In this document: piece after piece, positions 8,001-15,278 of the stretch
Layout of the letters: each line of letters begins with the position of its first letter
Position numbering within the stretch: the first letter of the stretch is position 1
From: an uncultured Lachnospiraceae bacterium
GTDB lineage: Bacteria; Bacillota; Clostridia; Lachnospirales; Lachnospiraceae
NCBI GenBank assembly: GCA_910579685.1
Contig: CAJTVN010000017.1
Location: 35,677-99,676 of the forward strand
DNA: 64,000 nt
Reading direction: 5' to 3'
Translations under genes and position numbers: made by a program
Notes under the pieces: model-generated
Seen by the model: only the letters and a program-made list of their open reading frames with translations
Databases searched by the model: none
Told to the model about the DNA's origin: nothing

Positions 8001-9644
8001 ACTGCAGATTTGACCTGTCAGATCTGCTGCCGCCATAGCCTCGGACGGTGATTCGTGTTTCCCTTCATAAATCTTAAAGTGATCAAACAGCGTATTGCCG
8101 AAAACCGAGGGATTGATACTTAAACTTATAAAAACCTTATTCGAATCCTTCATTTTGCCGGCTGCTGTATAAATGTCTAATCTACGGCTTTCTTTATCAT
8201 AGCCATAGTAGTCAGGGGAGCTTTCTGACAGAACGCTGTTGCGGTTTCCAGCACTGTCCTGTTTATAGGCCTCGGCATTCAGCCAGCTTCCCGCATACTT
8301 TGTACGAAAGGATACTCTGTAACGAATATTATCGCCTGCGAGCTGGTCAGCCTCTCCCACGATCATTTCCCATGTGCCCGAGGATGAGCTTAAGTCGATC
8401 CTGTCTCCTGACTGACTTATGGTATAATCGTCTCCGTCCTGTTTCCAGACTACTTTGTCTGTATCTGTAAGTGCCTTATCACCGGTGAAAATAGAGTGAA
8501 AGGAAACCATCGTAAGCTCTGCCGGAGTAAAAGCCGTCAAATCGGCATTCAGGTATCTCTCTGTAAGCGGCAGCAGGGAATTCTCCATCGTCCCATCCCC
8601 GTCATCCGTAAACTCTTTCTCCTCCGGCCACACGATCACCGTATCCCCGGCCACGTTAAGGCTCATCTGGGTCACCGCGTTTCCGTCAAAAGATGCGGAC
8701 ACATGGAAGGTATGCCCTCCGATTTCTACCGTGTCGTCCGGATTCATGAACCACTCGTTTGTAGCCTCGTCTTCATAGATAAACTGTACCTCGTAAGGGA
8801 AGAAAGGGTTCTCCTCCGGGATATTGATGGTGAAGTCGCCGTCCTCCTCAAAGAAAGCATCCCCGGCTCCCAGGTCAAAAGCTTCCCGGTTCACCACGCT
8901 CCACACATGGTTTCCTGTGTTGTAACGAACCTCGTCAATCTCCATATCCTCCAGGGAAGGCGTTGCTGACGGTGTTGCCGTCGGACTGGTTGACGGTGTC
9001 GCTGTGGGACTTCCCGACGGTGTTGCCGTGGGACTTCCTGACGGTGTTGCCGCGGGACTTCCCGACGGTGTTGCCGTGGGACTTCCTGACGGTGTTGCCG
9101 CAGGACTTCCCGACGGTGTTGCCGTCGGATTGCCTGACGGTGTTGCCGCAGGCGTTTCGGAAGGGGAAGCGGACGCATCCGGTACAATGGCCGTCGTGGG
9201 CGTTGCAGAAGCCTCCGGTGCGTCGGTCGCCTCCGGGGATGCGCTATCTGCGGGAGCCTGTGTGGCATCCGGGGATTGCGACGCATCCGGCGAAGTCACC
9301 GCATCCGGTGTCTGCGTTTCCTCCGGAGCAGCCGTCCCTGCCGGAGATTCTTCCGGGGTTGGCGGCTGCGTCTCTTCCGGAGTCCCGGATGGCTGCGAAG
9401 GATCCGTCTCCTCCGGAGAGGCCTCCGGGGCGGATGTGCCCTGCGGCTGATCCGCCTCGTCCTCCTGGCCGGAACCGGTCTGGTTGTTTTCGGTTCCTCC
9501 CGCATCCGGGGCATTATCCCCCGGATTCAAATGATCCGCCTCGATTACCGTCTTATCAGGCGGTTCCTGTGCCGATACTGGCAGTGTGGGCATAATCAGC
9601 AGCGTTGCCAGAAACACTGCCAGCCCTCGTTTGATGGATTTCAT
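5028..9644 (-). CDS. Giant secreted LysM-domain surface protein, last gene of the tad operon
   Basis: A 1538-residue secreted protein. I chose the ATG at 9644 because it begins a clear signal peptide (MKSIKRGLAVFLATLLIMPT, cleavage near residue 25) and lies 1 base beyond the kinase stop. Residues 26-230 are a Pro/Ser/Thr/acidic stalk ending in 8-residue ATPSGSPT-type repeats. Two consecutive modules of about 135 residues (coded near 7468-7872 and 7048-7456) are near copies. A putative Ig-like segment follows (GVLPAGVEVKANGEIYGVPT). A Gly/Asn/Ser-rich linker leads to two C-terminal LysM domains at about 1414-1464 and 1488-1538 (EQGDTLWKIAVKFYG, QEGDNLWKIALKVYG). LysM binds peptidoglycan, so it is probably held in the wall. 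I infer a surface partner, perhaps an adhesin, of the co-transcribed pilus. No sortase signal is present. Confidence 0.87.
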   Translation of the reverse strand: MKSIKRGLAVFLATLLIMPTLPVSAQEPPDKTVIEADHLNPGDNAPDAGGTENNQTGSGQEDEADQPQGTSAPEASPEETDPSQPSGTPEETQPPTPEESPAGTAAPEETQTPDAVTSPDASQSPDATQAPADSASPEATDAPEASATPTTAIVPDASASPSETPAATPSGNPTATPSGSPAATPSGSPTATPSGSPAATPSGSPTATPSGSPTATPSTSPTATPSATPSLEDMEIDEVRYNTGNHVWSVVNREAFDLGAGDAFFEEDGDFTINIPEENPFFPYEVQFIYEDEATNEWFMNPDDTVEIGGHTFHVSASFDGNAVTQMSLNVAGDTVIVWPEEKEFTDDGDGTMENSLLPLTERYLNADLTAFTPAELTMVSFHSIFTGDKALTDTDKVVWKQDGDDYTISQSGDRIDLSSSSGTWEMIVGEADQLAGDNIRYRVSFRTKYAGSWLNAEAYKQDSAGNRNSVLSESSPDYYGYDKESRRLDIYTAAGKMKDSNKVFISLSINPSVFGNTLFDHFKIYEGKHESPSEAMAAADLTGQICSSDMTQVNAGYEVEEREKCGITMVTFDAGGDVTGCLPFDLCVYPRDNYISCERLFERTGSGRNYVTSHTSTEISDGCEYRTVTLKPGYAANDTYYQTMEYYKAGAGSPSDVTAAYVGQFSSIADAVSRGAIDIKDALFSSDYSTAGYGADYSQGVYFTIFVGADGASDQEIYYYNIKTQAQKISNSIQCESLFERTQTGRDYVNYSATTNHVDGCYNRLVMLKEGYAVDRTYYQTMTYYKGGVSSPSDVTAAYVGQFSSIADAISMGSADIKDSLFGTDYNTAGYGADYSQGVHFTVFVGADGAADQEIYHYNIKTEGYVPPAPILGSGTDVTFTGLKNRDGDEIDCYITTSNDSYGEKNYITILVGDDADLTKLAPKFTVSKGATLHVDGSSEPEVSGESYHDFSKGAVHYGVSSEDKKNSRNYWLQILQADSSMGELYINSLEDEDAETRVEGGVVYSKREMLLDGYHGYKHDILVINKGAGPIPALSVELKSDVVQLDEYWTLKGNHDLEGMSTVNKDTSYGELPNLAKIRITAKEDVAAGADVSGTLTFKSGDTVLMILELTGTVGDPSITTTDIPQSVKYVPYGPLILNSNKYYSWNRVSYALEDGVLPAGVEVKANGEIYGVPTETGDFTFTVRMDNSSEYFKSSYMTYTLTVLENTDTNVDNSTDSGYDVTQRVQDIYISASGSPDLSEESRTFVSQGIYDEFRYVFLDGVKLTEGQDYTSASGSTRITIMWQTLLSGSASTPGTHTLGVEFRNGEDEVLKKAAQNFVVEKENGNGGGSDDDDNTGGSSDAGSSDGGSGSDSGSDNGTNTGADNGNAGAAAGGAGTGLGGTNTAGGKIAGNGAAGAQAGAAVTGTASTVTYTVEQGDTLWKIAVKFYGEGSYWQKIYAENAAVIGGDPNRIYAGQTLTIYLNQGDGSVMEGASADTAEGTAGNYYTVQEGDNLWKIALKVYGRGWRWRRIYEANIDSLPDPQSIYVGQVLLIPD
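7048..7872 (-). repeat. Tandem duplication of a 135-residue module inside the LysM protein
   Basis: The two halves encode matching segments, for example SPSDVTAAYVGQFSSIADA and TAGYGADYSQGV in both. The DNA is also clearly similar between them. This indicates a fairly recent internal duplication of a domain that I do not recognise. Confidence 0.8.
8955..9155 (-). repeat. 24-bp tandem repeats encoding a Pro/Thr/Ser stalk
   Basis: About eight copies of a 24-bp unit encode the octapeptide pattern ATPSGSPT/ATPSGSPA (protein residues about 164-230). Unit sequences differ mainly at one codon. The array should be prone to copy-number change, altering stalk length. Confidence 0.85.
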
Positions 9645-9645
9645 T

Positions 9646-12588
9646 TCAGGAAATCCTCCTTTCCTCCTTCGAACTGTTTTGTAGGTATGTCTCCCCAAGA
9701 GCAATGAGCTCCTGGAGGGAATATAAGCGGCTCTGCCGCAAATTCCCGGATTTATAGTCAAACACCAGCTGATCCCCTGACACATCGCAAAGGCCCGGCA
9801 GATAAGCCAGCTTCTGAAATTCTTCGTCCAACAGCAGGCCGTACCGCTCCCCTGCCGCACTGATATATTCCGTAATGATAGATTCTCCCACCTGGGTCAC
9901 ATAGGTGAGATAGGAATCCTCCTCAAGAGTTGCCACCAGCTGATCGGAATCCCTCTCATATACCTTTGGTGCGTCATGGAGGGAAGACTCAATTCTGTAT
10001 TTGTCCGTGAAAAACTCCTCGTACAGATCCTTTTCCGGCTCTTGTCCCCGTTCCTTCGAAATCATCCTGCCATCCTCCGCACTGTAGCAGCATACGGTTC
10101 CGTCGTACCAGATCACCTCGAGCCAGGATCCCTCCCCGGTCTTTCGAAACTGCTGGTCATAGATATGCGCTTCATCCGGCAGTTCCTCCTTCACCAGAAG
10201 ATTTCCTTCCATGTCATAAATGCAAAAGCCCTGAGGGCCAAAAAGCATTGCCCGCCTGCCGTCCTGGCTGATGCGCGCTTCCTTGTGGGGATAGCGGGCG
10301 TCATAGGAAAGAAGCTGCGCCTCTTTGTGGTCTTCCAGCTGAAGAAGCCGAAGGTTCGGTTGGCTTCTATTTCCCACCAACGCATAGCCAGACTCCAGCT
10401 CCACAAAATCACAGTTTTCAGCGGCGCTTTCCGTTGACATCCGGTTCGCACCGCTGTCAAAAAAGGAAAAACATCCGTCATTCGTTGCCGCAAGGACATG
10501 CTCCCGGGTTGCCGAAAAAGCCGTGATCGGCACGCTGCCCGTGTAGGCAAGCTCCCTCTCCTCCATGGTGTCCGGATCCAGACGAACCAGAAGGCTGCCA
10601 TCCGCAAGACAGATTCCCGTCTCATCCACCTGAAGCAGAAGAGGATCGGCGGACTCGTAACCTCCCACATAGACATCCTCTTCGGTGTCAATCAGCGCAA
10701 ACAGCGCTTCCCCGCCTTTTTCCGCAGTAAAGGCAAAGTATTTGCCGCAAAACCCTCCCTCAAACTGCTGATAATCCGATTCCTCATAGAGGATCCTGTC
10801 GTTTTCCGGACTCCTCCAGTCAAAAACCGTGAGCCCGCCGTTCTGAAAGCTCACCGCAAGCAGGCTCCCATCCTGATTCAGTTCAAACACGTAGTTCCCG
10901 GGATCCGCAAAACTATCATTGACCGCCACCGGCAGATGAAGATCCCCAAAGGAGCATTCTCCTATTTTCTCCCCGTCGGATATACGGTAAAGCAGGGCAT
11001 GAGCCGCATCCCGGTCCACTGCCGCCACAATCTCCCCGTCTCCGGAGAGAGACAGGTTCGTTGCCACATCCCCCTCCCACAAAACGCTCTGCGTATCCAG
11101 GTCATAGGCGCTCACGCCCGCTTCCCCCGCATAGACGATCCGGGTCTCGTCCAGAAAAATCAGATCAGCCAGAGCGGAATTCTGAATGGGGAGTCTTGCA
11201 ATTTCCCTCTGCGTATCTGTCTCAAACACCGCCGCTTCATAAGCATAGACGGCGGCAAAACGGGAACCCGCCGGGGACACGGCGATACCAAACGGAGCCG
11301 CCGGAAGCGAAACCGCATCAAGAGCCCTGAAGTCATCGGAAAGCTCATAGACACCAAGCGCATCCGTAAGCGCTTTCTGAATCTGAGGCGTTGCAGGGGC
11401 TTCCAGAGGACTTTTCCCATCCGGAATACCCTGCATTGCCTGCCGGACCGCCCCGGTCACGTCCCCCTGGGAAAGGGCGCCTGCGGAATACTCCGAGAGA
11501 GCAAGAGCTGTCTGAATCTGTTCCAGCTGTTTCAGCCCCACAAAGGAGCAGGAACCCCCAAACAGAAACAGGGCGGCAAGCGACGCTGCCGCTGCCGCTA
11601 TTTGCCTTTTGCGCCGAATGACCCTTTTATCCTTCCTGTGAAGCTGCAAAAAAGCCAGGCGCATCTCTTCAGCGGACTGATAGCGATCCTCCGGGTCGGG
11701 CGCCATGGCTTTCCCCAAAATGAACCAGACCTGCGGGCTGCAGATGTCCGCTCCCAGTGGCTTCACCCTGCGGGCGTCCTGTTCGGGACGTATTCCGGAG
11801 ATCATATGGTAAAGTGTGGCCCCAAGGCTGTAAATATCCGAACGGACATCCAGCATCAGTCCCTTCTTTTTGCTGGCGGTGCTTCCGGAAGCGGAGACGG
11901 AAGATCCCGTTCCCCGGCTTGTTGCCGGAAGGGTCACTGTTTTGTCCGCATCTGCAACGGTCTGTGTCTCTTCGCTTTTCCGGATTCGGCTGTCGGTTCG
12001 AATGCTGGAAGCCTGCCCCACCGCAGCCGGGCGGTTCTGCCTGATATAATCCGCTCCATAATGCTCCGGGGACGCATACCCCCTGCTGAAACCGACCTTT
12101 ACCGCACCGTCCTCTCCCAGCGCAAGGGCGATATTGAAATCAATCAGGCAGACATCGCCTCCCGGCCGAAGCATAATGTTTGCCGGTTTGATATCCCCAT
12201 GGAGAATTCCGTAGGGCGGCTGGCCGTGGAGATACACAAGAGCCTGGAGGAGCTGATCCGCCCACCGGATCACCTCCGGCTGGGCGGGACGTTGTCCCCT
12301 GGCCAGAAGCTTGTCTAAGCTCTCCCCCTCGATGTAGTCCATGACCGTATACACCACGCCGTCTTCCTGGACGAAATCGTATACCTGCGGAATGTAAGTC
12401 TGGCTGAGGCCCTTTAGCATGTCCACTTCCCGCCGCAGAGTCTCAATCCCTGCGGCAAGCGTACGCTTATCGGCCTTCAATACCACCGGCTTGTCAAGCC
12501 GCAGGTGACGGCCAAGATAGACGACCCCTCCTCCTCCGGCTCCGATTTTATTCTGTATTTCATAAACACCCGCAATGATCTGTGACAT
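9646..12588 (-). CDS. Membrane Ser/Thr protein kinase with extracellular beta-propeller-like domain
   Basis: A 980-residue Hanks-type kinase. The kinase domain spans about 1-318: Gly loop GAGGGGVVY (16-24), Lys38, catalytic loop HGDIKPAN (Asp132, Asn137), DFN instead of DFG (150-152) and SRGYASPE in the activation segment. The catalytic loop has His-Gly-Asp, so it is not an RD kinase. About 60 Ser/Thr-rich residues (182-242) are inserted after the APE-like motif and include KTVTL at 216-220. One membrane helix lies at about 330-350. The remaining 630 residues contain WD40/quinoprotein-like blades, presumably outside the cell as a sensor. It follows the small ORF by 71 bases and precedes the LysM gene by 1 base. 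Together with the PP2C phosphatase it forms a reversible threonine-phosphorylation pair. Confidence 0.9.
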   Translation of the reverse strand: MSQIIAGVYEIQNKIGAGGGGVVYLGRHLRLDKPVVLKADKRTLAAGIETLRREVDMLKGLSQTYIPQVYDFVQEDGVVYTVMDYIEGESLDKLLARGQRPAQPEVIRWADQLLQALVYLHGQPPYGILHGDIKPANIMLRPGGDVCLIDFNIALALGEDGAVKVGFSRGYASPEHYGADYIRQNRPAAVGQASSIRTDSRIRKSEETQTVADADKTVTLPATSRGTGSSVSASGSTASKKKGLMLDVRSDIYSLGATLYHMISGIRPEQDARRVKPLGADICSPQVWFILGKAMAPDPEDRYQSAEEMRLAFLQLHRKDKRVIRRKRQIAAAAASLAALFLFGGSCSFVGLKQLEQIQTALALSEYSAGALSQGDVTGAVRQAMQGIPDGKSPLEAPATPQIQKALTDALGVYELSDDFRALDAVSLPAAPFGIAVSPAGSRFAAVYAYEAAVFETDTQREIARLPIQNSALADLIFLDETRIVYAGEAGVSAYDLDTQSVLWEGDVATNLSLSGDGEIVAAVDRDAAHALLYRISDGEKIGECSFGDLHLPVAVNDSFADPGNYVFELNQDGSLLAVSFQNGGLTVFDWRSPENDRILYEESDYQQFEGGFCGKYFAFTAEKGGEALFALIDTEEDVYVGGYESADPLLLQVDETGICLADGSLLVRLDPDTMEERELAYTGSVPITAFSATREHVLAATNDGCFSFFDSGANRMSTESAAENCDFVELESGYALVGNRSQPNLRLLQLEDHKEAQLLSYDARYPHKEARISQDGRRAMLFGPQGFCIYDMEGNLLVKEELPDEAHIYDQQFRKTGEGSWLEVIWYDGTVCCYSAEDGRMISKERGQEPEKDLYEEFFTDKYRIESSLHDAPKVYERDSDQLVATLEEDSYLTYVTQVGESIITEYISAAGERYGLLLDEEFQKLAYLPGLCDVSGDQLVFDYKSGNLRQSRLYSLQELIALGETYLQNSSKEERRIS

Positions 12589-12659
12589 GAATCGTTCCTC
12601 TTTTCCCTATTGGGATGACACCCTCATTATTAGATGAAGTCCTTAAGCCTTCCGAAAGT

Positions 12660-12818
12660 TCAGGACAGCGGTTTCCCGTACTCCTGTTCCAGCCTTTTCC
12701 CAAGCCTCTTACCCTGAATGGCAAAAAACACGGCGCATAACCCCGCAAGCATGGCAGCAAGAATCATAACCGCAATTCCTCCGTAAAACAGTAATTGACT
12801 TCCTGACAAATCCGACAT
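12660..12818 (-). CDS. Small single-pass membrane protein (52 aa) between phosphatase and kinase
   Basis: Translation from the ATG at 12818 gives 52 residues: a short polar N-terminus, a hydrophobic helix at about 15-34 (GIAVMILAAMLAGLCAVFFA), then a basic tail with GKRLGKRLEQEYGK. AGGAGG lies 9 bases upstream of the ATG, as good as for the neighbouring genes. The frame ends cleanly at TGA (12660-12662). It fills the only sizeable gap in the kinase/phosphatase part of the operon, 39 bases after the phosphatase stop. I recognise no family. It may be an accessory subunit of the kinase or of the pilus machinery; this is inference from position only. Confidence 0.65.
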   Translation of the reverse strand: MSDLSGSQLLFYGGIAVMILAAMLAGLCAVFFAIQGKRLGKRLEQEYGKPLS

Positions 12819-12857
12819 ATCCGTACCCCTCCTATGAAAAAAGTTCTGCGAAGCTTT

Positions 12858-13709
12858 TCAGCGCCGAGGATGCTCCGCCCCGCCCTCCTGCACATCCTCC
12901 CGCACCCGGATCAAGATAACCGTTATATTGTCTTTTTCTCCCCTCTCCTTTACCAGTGCGACCGCTTTTTTCAGGCTTTTCTTTATGGATGTGCGATCCG
13001 TTAAAGACTCCGGCCTGAAAAATTCCCCGATTTCCTCGTCTTCCAATTCGTGAATAAAACCGTCGGAACAGAGGAAAAACACGTCATTTTCCATGACGGT
13101 TCCCCTCTGATAGACAATCTGTAACCGCTTCGACGCACCCACGCACTGCAGAATAATGTTGCGTCTCCTGTCATGCTTTGCGTCTTTCGGGGACAGACGC
13201 CCCGCCTTTATCTCCTGTGCGATCAGGCTCTGGTCTTCGGTGAGCTGATGCAGACCGTTGTTCACGCAATATGCCCTGCTGTCGCCAACCTGGGCCGTGA
13301 TATACTCCCGGTTCACAATAACCAGTAATGTCAGTGTGGTGCCTGCCCGGATCCCCCGTTCCTTCGCATAATCAAAAATCAAACCATTCTGTTTCTGGAT
13401 GCATCGTTCCATTTCCTCCTGAAGATACAAAAGAATCTCTTCCTGGCTTTTTCCGCAAACCTCCCGGCTCACCGTATAATCAAACCAGTTATTTAGGAAC
13501 TGAATGGTACTTTTGCTGGCATAATCGCCATCCTCCATGCCTCCCACCCCGTCGCACACTGCCGCAAGTACCAGCGTATGGCTGTCAATTCTCATGATCC
13601 GGACACAGCAGGCATCCTGATTGATCCGATTTAAGATTCCCGCATCCGAAAGCATCTCAGTAAGAAAGTGAAGAGCAGGCTGTTTTCTTGCTATGGTTTT
13701 TTCATTCAT
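12858..13709 (-). CDS. PP2C-family serine/threonine protein phosphatase
   Basis: A 283-residue cytoplasmic PPM/PP2C phosphatase. The metal-binding motifs are NQDA (Asp32), AVCDGVGGMEDG (Asp53-Gly54), VGDSRAY, CSDGF and the final DNITVILIRV. The domain fills nearly the whole protein, and no membrane segment is present. Upstream is the vWA-FHA gene (18-base gap) and downstream a small membrane protein and the kinase. By context it should reverse phosphorylation placed by the operon's kinase on the FHA proteins, as PppA does opposite PpkA in type VI secretion. That partnership is inferred, not shown. Confidence 0.93.
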   Translation of the reverse strand: MNEKTIARKQPALHFLTEMLSDAGILNRINQDACCVRIMRIDSHTLVLAAVCDGVGGMEDGDYASKSTIQFLNNWFDYTVSREVCGKSQEEILLYLQEEMERCIQKQNGLIFDYAKERGIRAGTTLTLLVIVNREYITAQVGDSRAYCVNNGLHQLTEDQSLIAQEIKAGRLSPKDAKHDRRRNIILQCVGASKRLQIVYQRGTVMENDVFFLCSDGFIHELEDEEIGEFFRPESLTDRTSIKKSLKKAVALVKERGEKDNITVILIRVREDVQEGGAEHPRR

Positions 13710-13727
13710 TTCAAGCTCCGCTTCCCG

Positions 13728-15263
13728 TCAGATTGGCATGATCTCCACGCTAAACTCCACTTCTCCCAGCCTGACGATACTTCCCGATGAAACCTCCGCC
13801 TCGCCGTTTATCCTGCGTCCGCCCAGACAGGTGTGATTTGCGGATCCCATGTCCCGGAGAAAGAAACGGCCGCCCCTTACGTAAAACTCGCAATGCTGTC
13901 CCGAAATGGTCCGGCTGTAATCGATGGCGATCTGCACCTTGTCCGTATTGCGTCCCACCACCACATGCTGATCCATGGGATAGCGGAAGATCCGTTCCGG
14001 ATTCGCCCGATCCCGCAGGACAAGCAGATACCTTCCGTCCAGAACCACCGTCTCATCCCCGGCGGGTTCCTGCGCAGGCACCGGCTGTTCGGCCACGGGT
14101 TTTGCAGCTTTGGGTTTCCCCGCGGCTTTTTTCTCTTTCGGCGGCTTATCCTTCTTACCGTCCCTGCCCTTTTTCTGATAAACGAAAAAGCCCGCCACCG
14201 CAAGAATCAGGATCACAAGTCCCGCCAATTTGACCGGATCCGCCCCGGAAGATTCATTGACCGGATCCGGAGTTGGTACAGGCTCGGGCTCTGCGGTCGG
14301 CTGCGGAGTCTGTTTCGGCGTCGGCTGCGGAGTCGGCTGCGGCGTTGGCTGCGGCTCCTTTTCCGCCAGCCCAAAGGGCATGGAAACCTCGCCGGTCAGT
14401 TCCAGATCTCCCGCCCTGCCGTGAATATTCAGCAGAACGCTTTTGCCCGCACCATCCATCACTTCCTGCGGGATATCCATTCGAAGAGAATAGACATTGG
14501 AAAAGTCATGTATCTCATCCGCAATCTGAGCGGTATCCTCAAAATCCTCTATCAGCTGTTCCTTCCCGTTCGTGATCCGGGACAGGGCAAACATGTTTTT
14601 CAGCTGATCGGAATTCTCCCCATACTTGTGCCCTATGGTATAAACGGGCCGGGACGTCTCTTTCAGCTTGTCGGTCAGCTCTTCCTTGGTGATGCCGATG
14701 GCCTTATTGTCCACCCCGTCCGAGATCACGATAAATCGCGTATACTCCGGATCCTTCTCTATTTTTTCCAGCGCCTGATATAAAAAGTCCGTGAGATACG
14801 TATCCTGATCGTGGAACTCGATTGCGTCAATCCATCCGGTCAGCTCATCCTCATCTCCCGATTTTTCAGCCAAAAACTGCAGATCCTCGCCGAACGTGGC
14901 AAGGCTTACCACCTCGTTTTCCGGCAAATTGCCGACATACCGCCTCAAAATCTCCCTGATCCGTTTGCGGTTGTCCTCCGTTACGGAGAGCGAATTATCC
15001 AGCAGAATAACCGTATGCACGCGAATGCTTTCCGGCCCTCCCACCTCCACGCTCTCACAGGGGTACTGCGCCACCTGCGCATCCGCAGAAGTGACGGCAC
15101 CGTCACATTCTATATAGGACACAATCTCCTGCGCATCTGTCAAAATCTGCAAAAGGCTGCCCGCAGGGGCTGCGCAGACCCGGGTTCCATTTTCCAAAAG
15201 CAGCAGTGCGAAAAGCGCCATTGCCCAAAATCTCTTTGTAAAATTTCTCTTCTTCACTTTCAT
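13728..15263 (-). CDS. Membrane protein with extracellular vWA domain and cytoplasmic FHA domain
   Basis: A 511-residue single-pass protein. A signal peptide (1-32) is followed by a von Willebrand A domain (about 80-260) with an intact DxSxS metal site (Asp89, Ser91, Ser93) and a SDG loop at 181-183. A PQPTPQPTPQPT repeat linker (304-334) leads to a membrane helix at 345-361, a Lys/Pro-rich segment and a C-terminal FHA domain (about 434-505; VVVGRN, ISGQH, SANHT). Between helix and FHA lies DETVVLDG with Thr405, resembling phospho-Thr docking motifs. It joins an extracellular ligand-binding fold to an intracellular phospho-peptide reader. It is probably a structural or signalling link between pilus and kinase; the ligand is unknown. 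Confidence 0.9.
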   Translation of the reverse strand: MKVKKRNFTKRFWAMALFALLLLENGTRVCAAPAGSLLQILTDAQEIVSYIECDGAVTSADAQVAQYPCESVEVGGPESIRVHTVILLDNSLSVTEDNRKRIREILRRYVGNLPENEVVSLATFGEDLQFLAEKSGDEDELTGWIDAIEFHDQDTYLTDFLYQALEKIEKDPEYTRFIVISDGVDNKAIGITKEELTDKLKETSRPVYTIGHKYGENSDQLKNMFALSRITNGKEQLIEDFEDTAQIADEIHDFSNVYSLRMDIPQEVMDGAGKSVLLNIHGRAGDLELTGEVSMPFGLAEKEPQPTPQPTPQPTPKQTPQPTAEPEPVPTPDPVNESSGADPVKLAGLVILILAVAGFFVYQKKGRDGKKDKPPKEKKAAGKPKAAKPVAEQPVPAQEPAGDETVVLDGRYLLVLRDRANPERIFRYPMDQHVVVGRNTDKVQIAIDYSRTISGQHCEFYVRGGRFFLRDMGSANHTCLGGRRINGEAEVSSGSIVRLGEVEFSVEIMPI

Positions 15264-15278
15264 GCCCCCTCGTATTTC

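Noticed and set aside
8963..9595. Long plus-strand frames antisense to the LysM gene stalk, with VGLPDGVA-like repeats
   Set aside because: They mirror the repeats of the minus-strand stalk codons; no RBS, no family resemblance, and the minus-strand protein has a clear signal peptide and domains.
10498..12318. 606-codon plus-strand frame opposite the kinase gene
   Set aside because: Product is rich in Arg, His and Pro without any domain; the opposite strand encodes all kinase motifs. Codon bias explains the open antisense frame.
13833..14783. 316-codon plus-strand frame opposite the vWA-FHA gene
   Set aside because: Antisense shadow; the minus strand has a signal peptide, vWA metal site, membrane helix and FHA domain.
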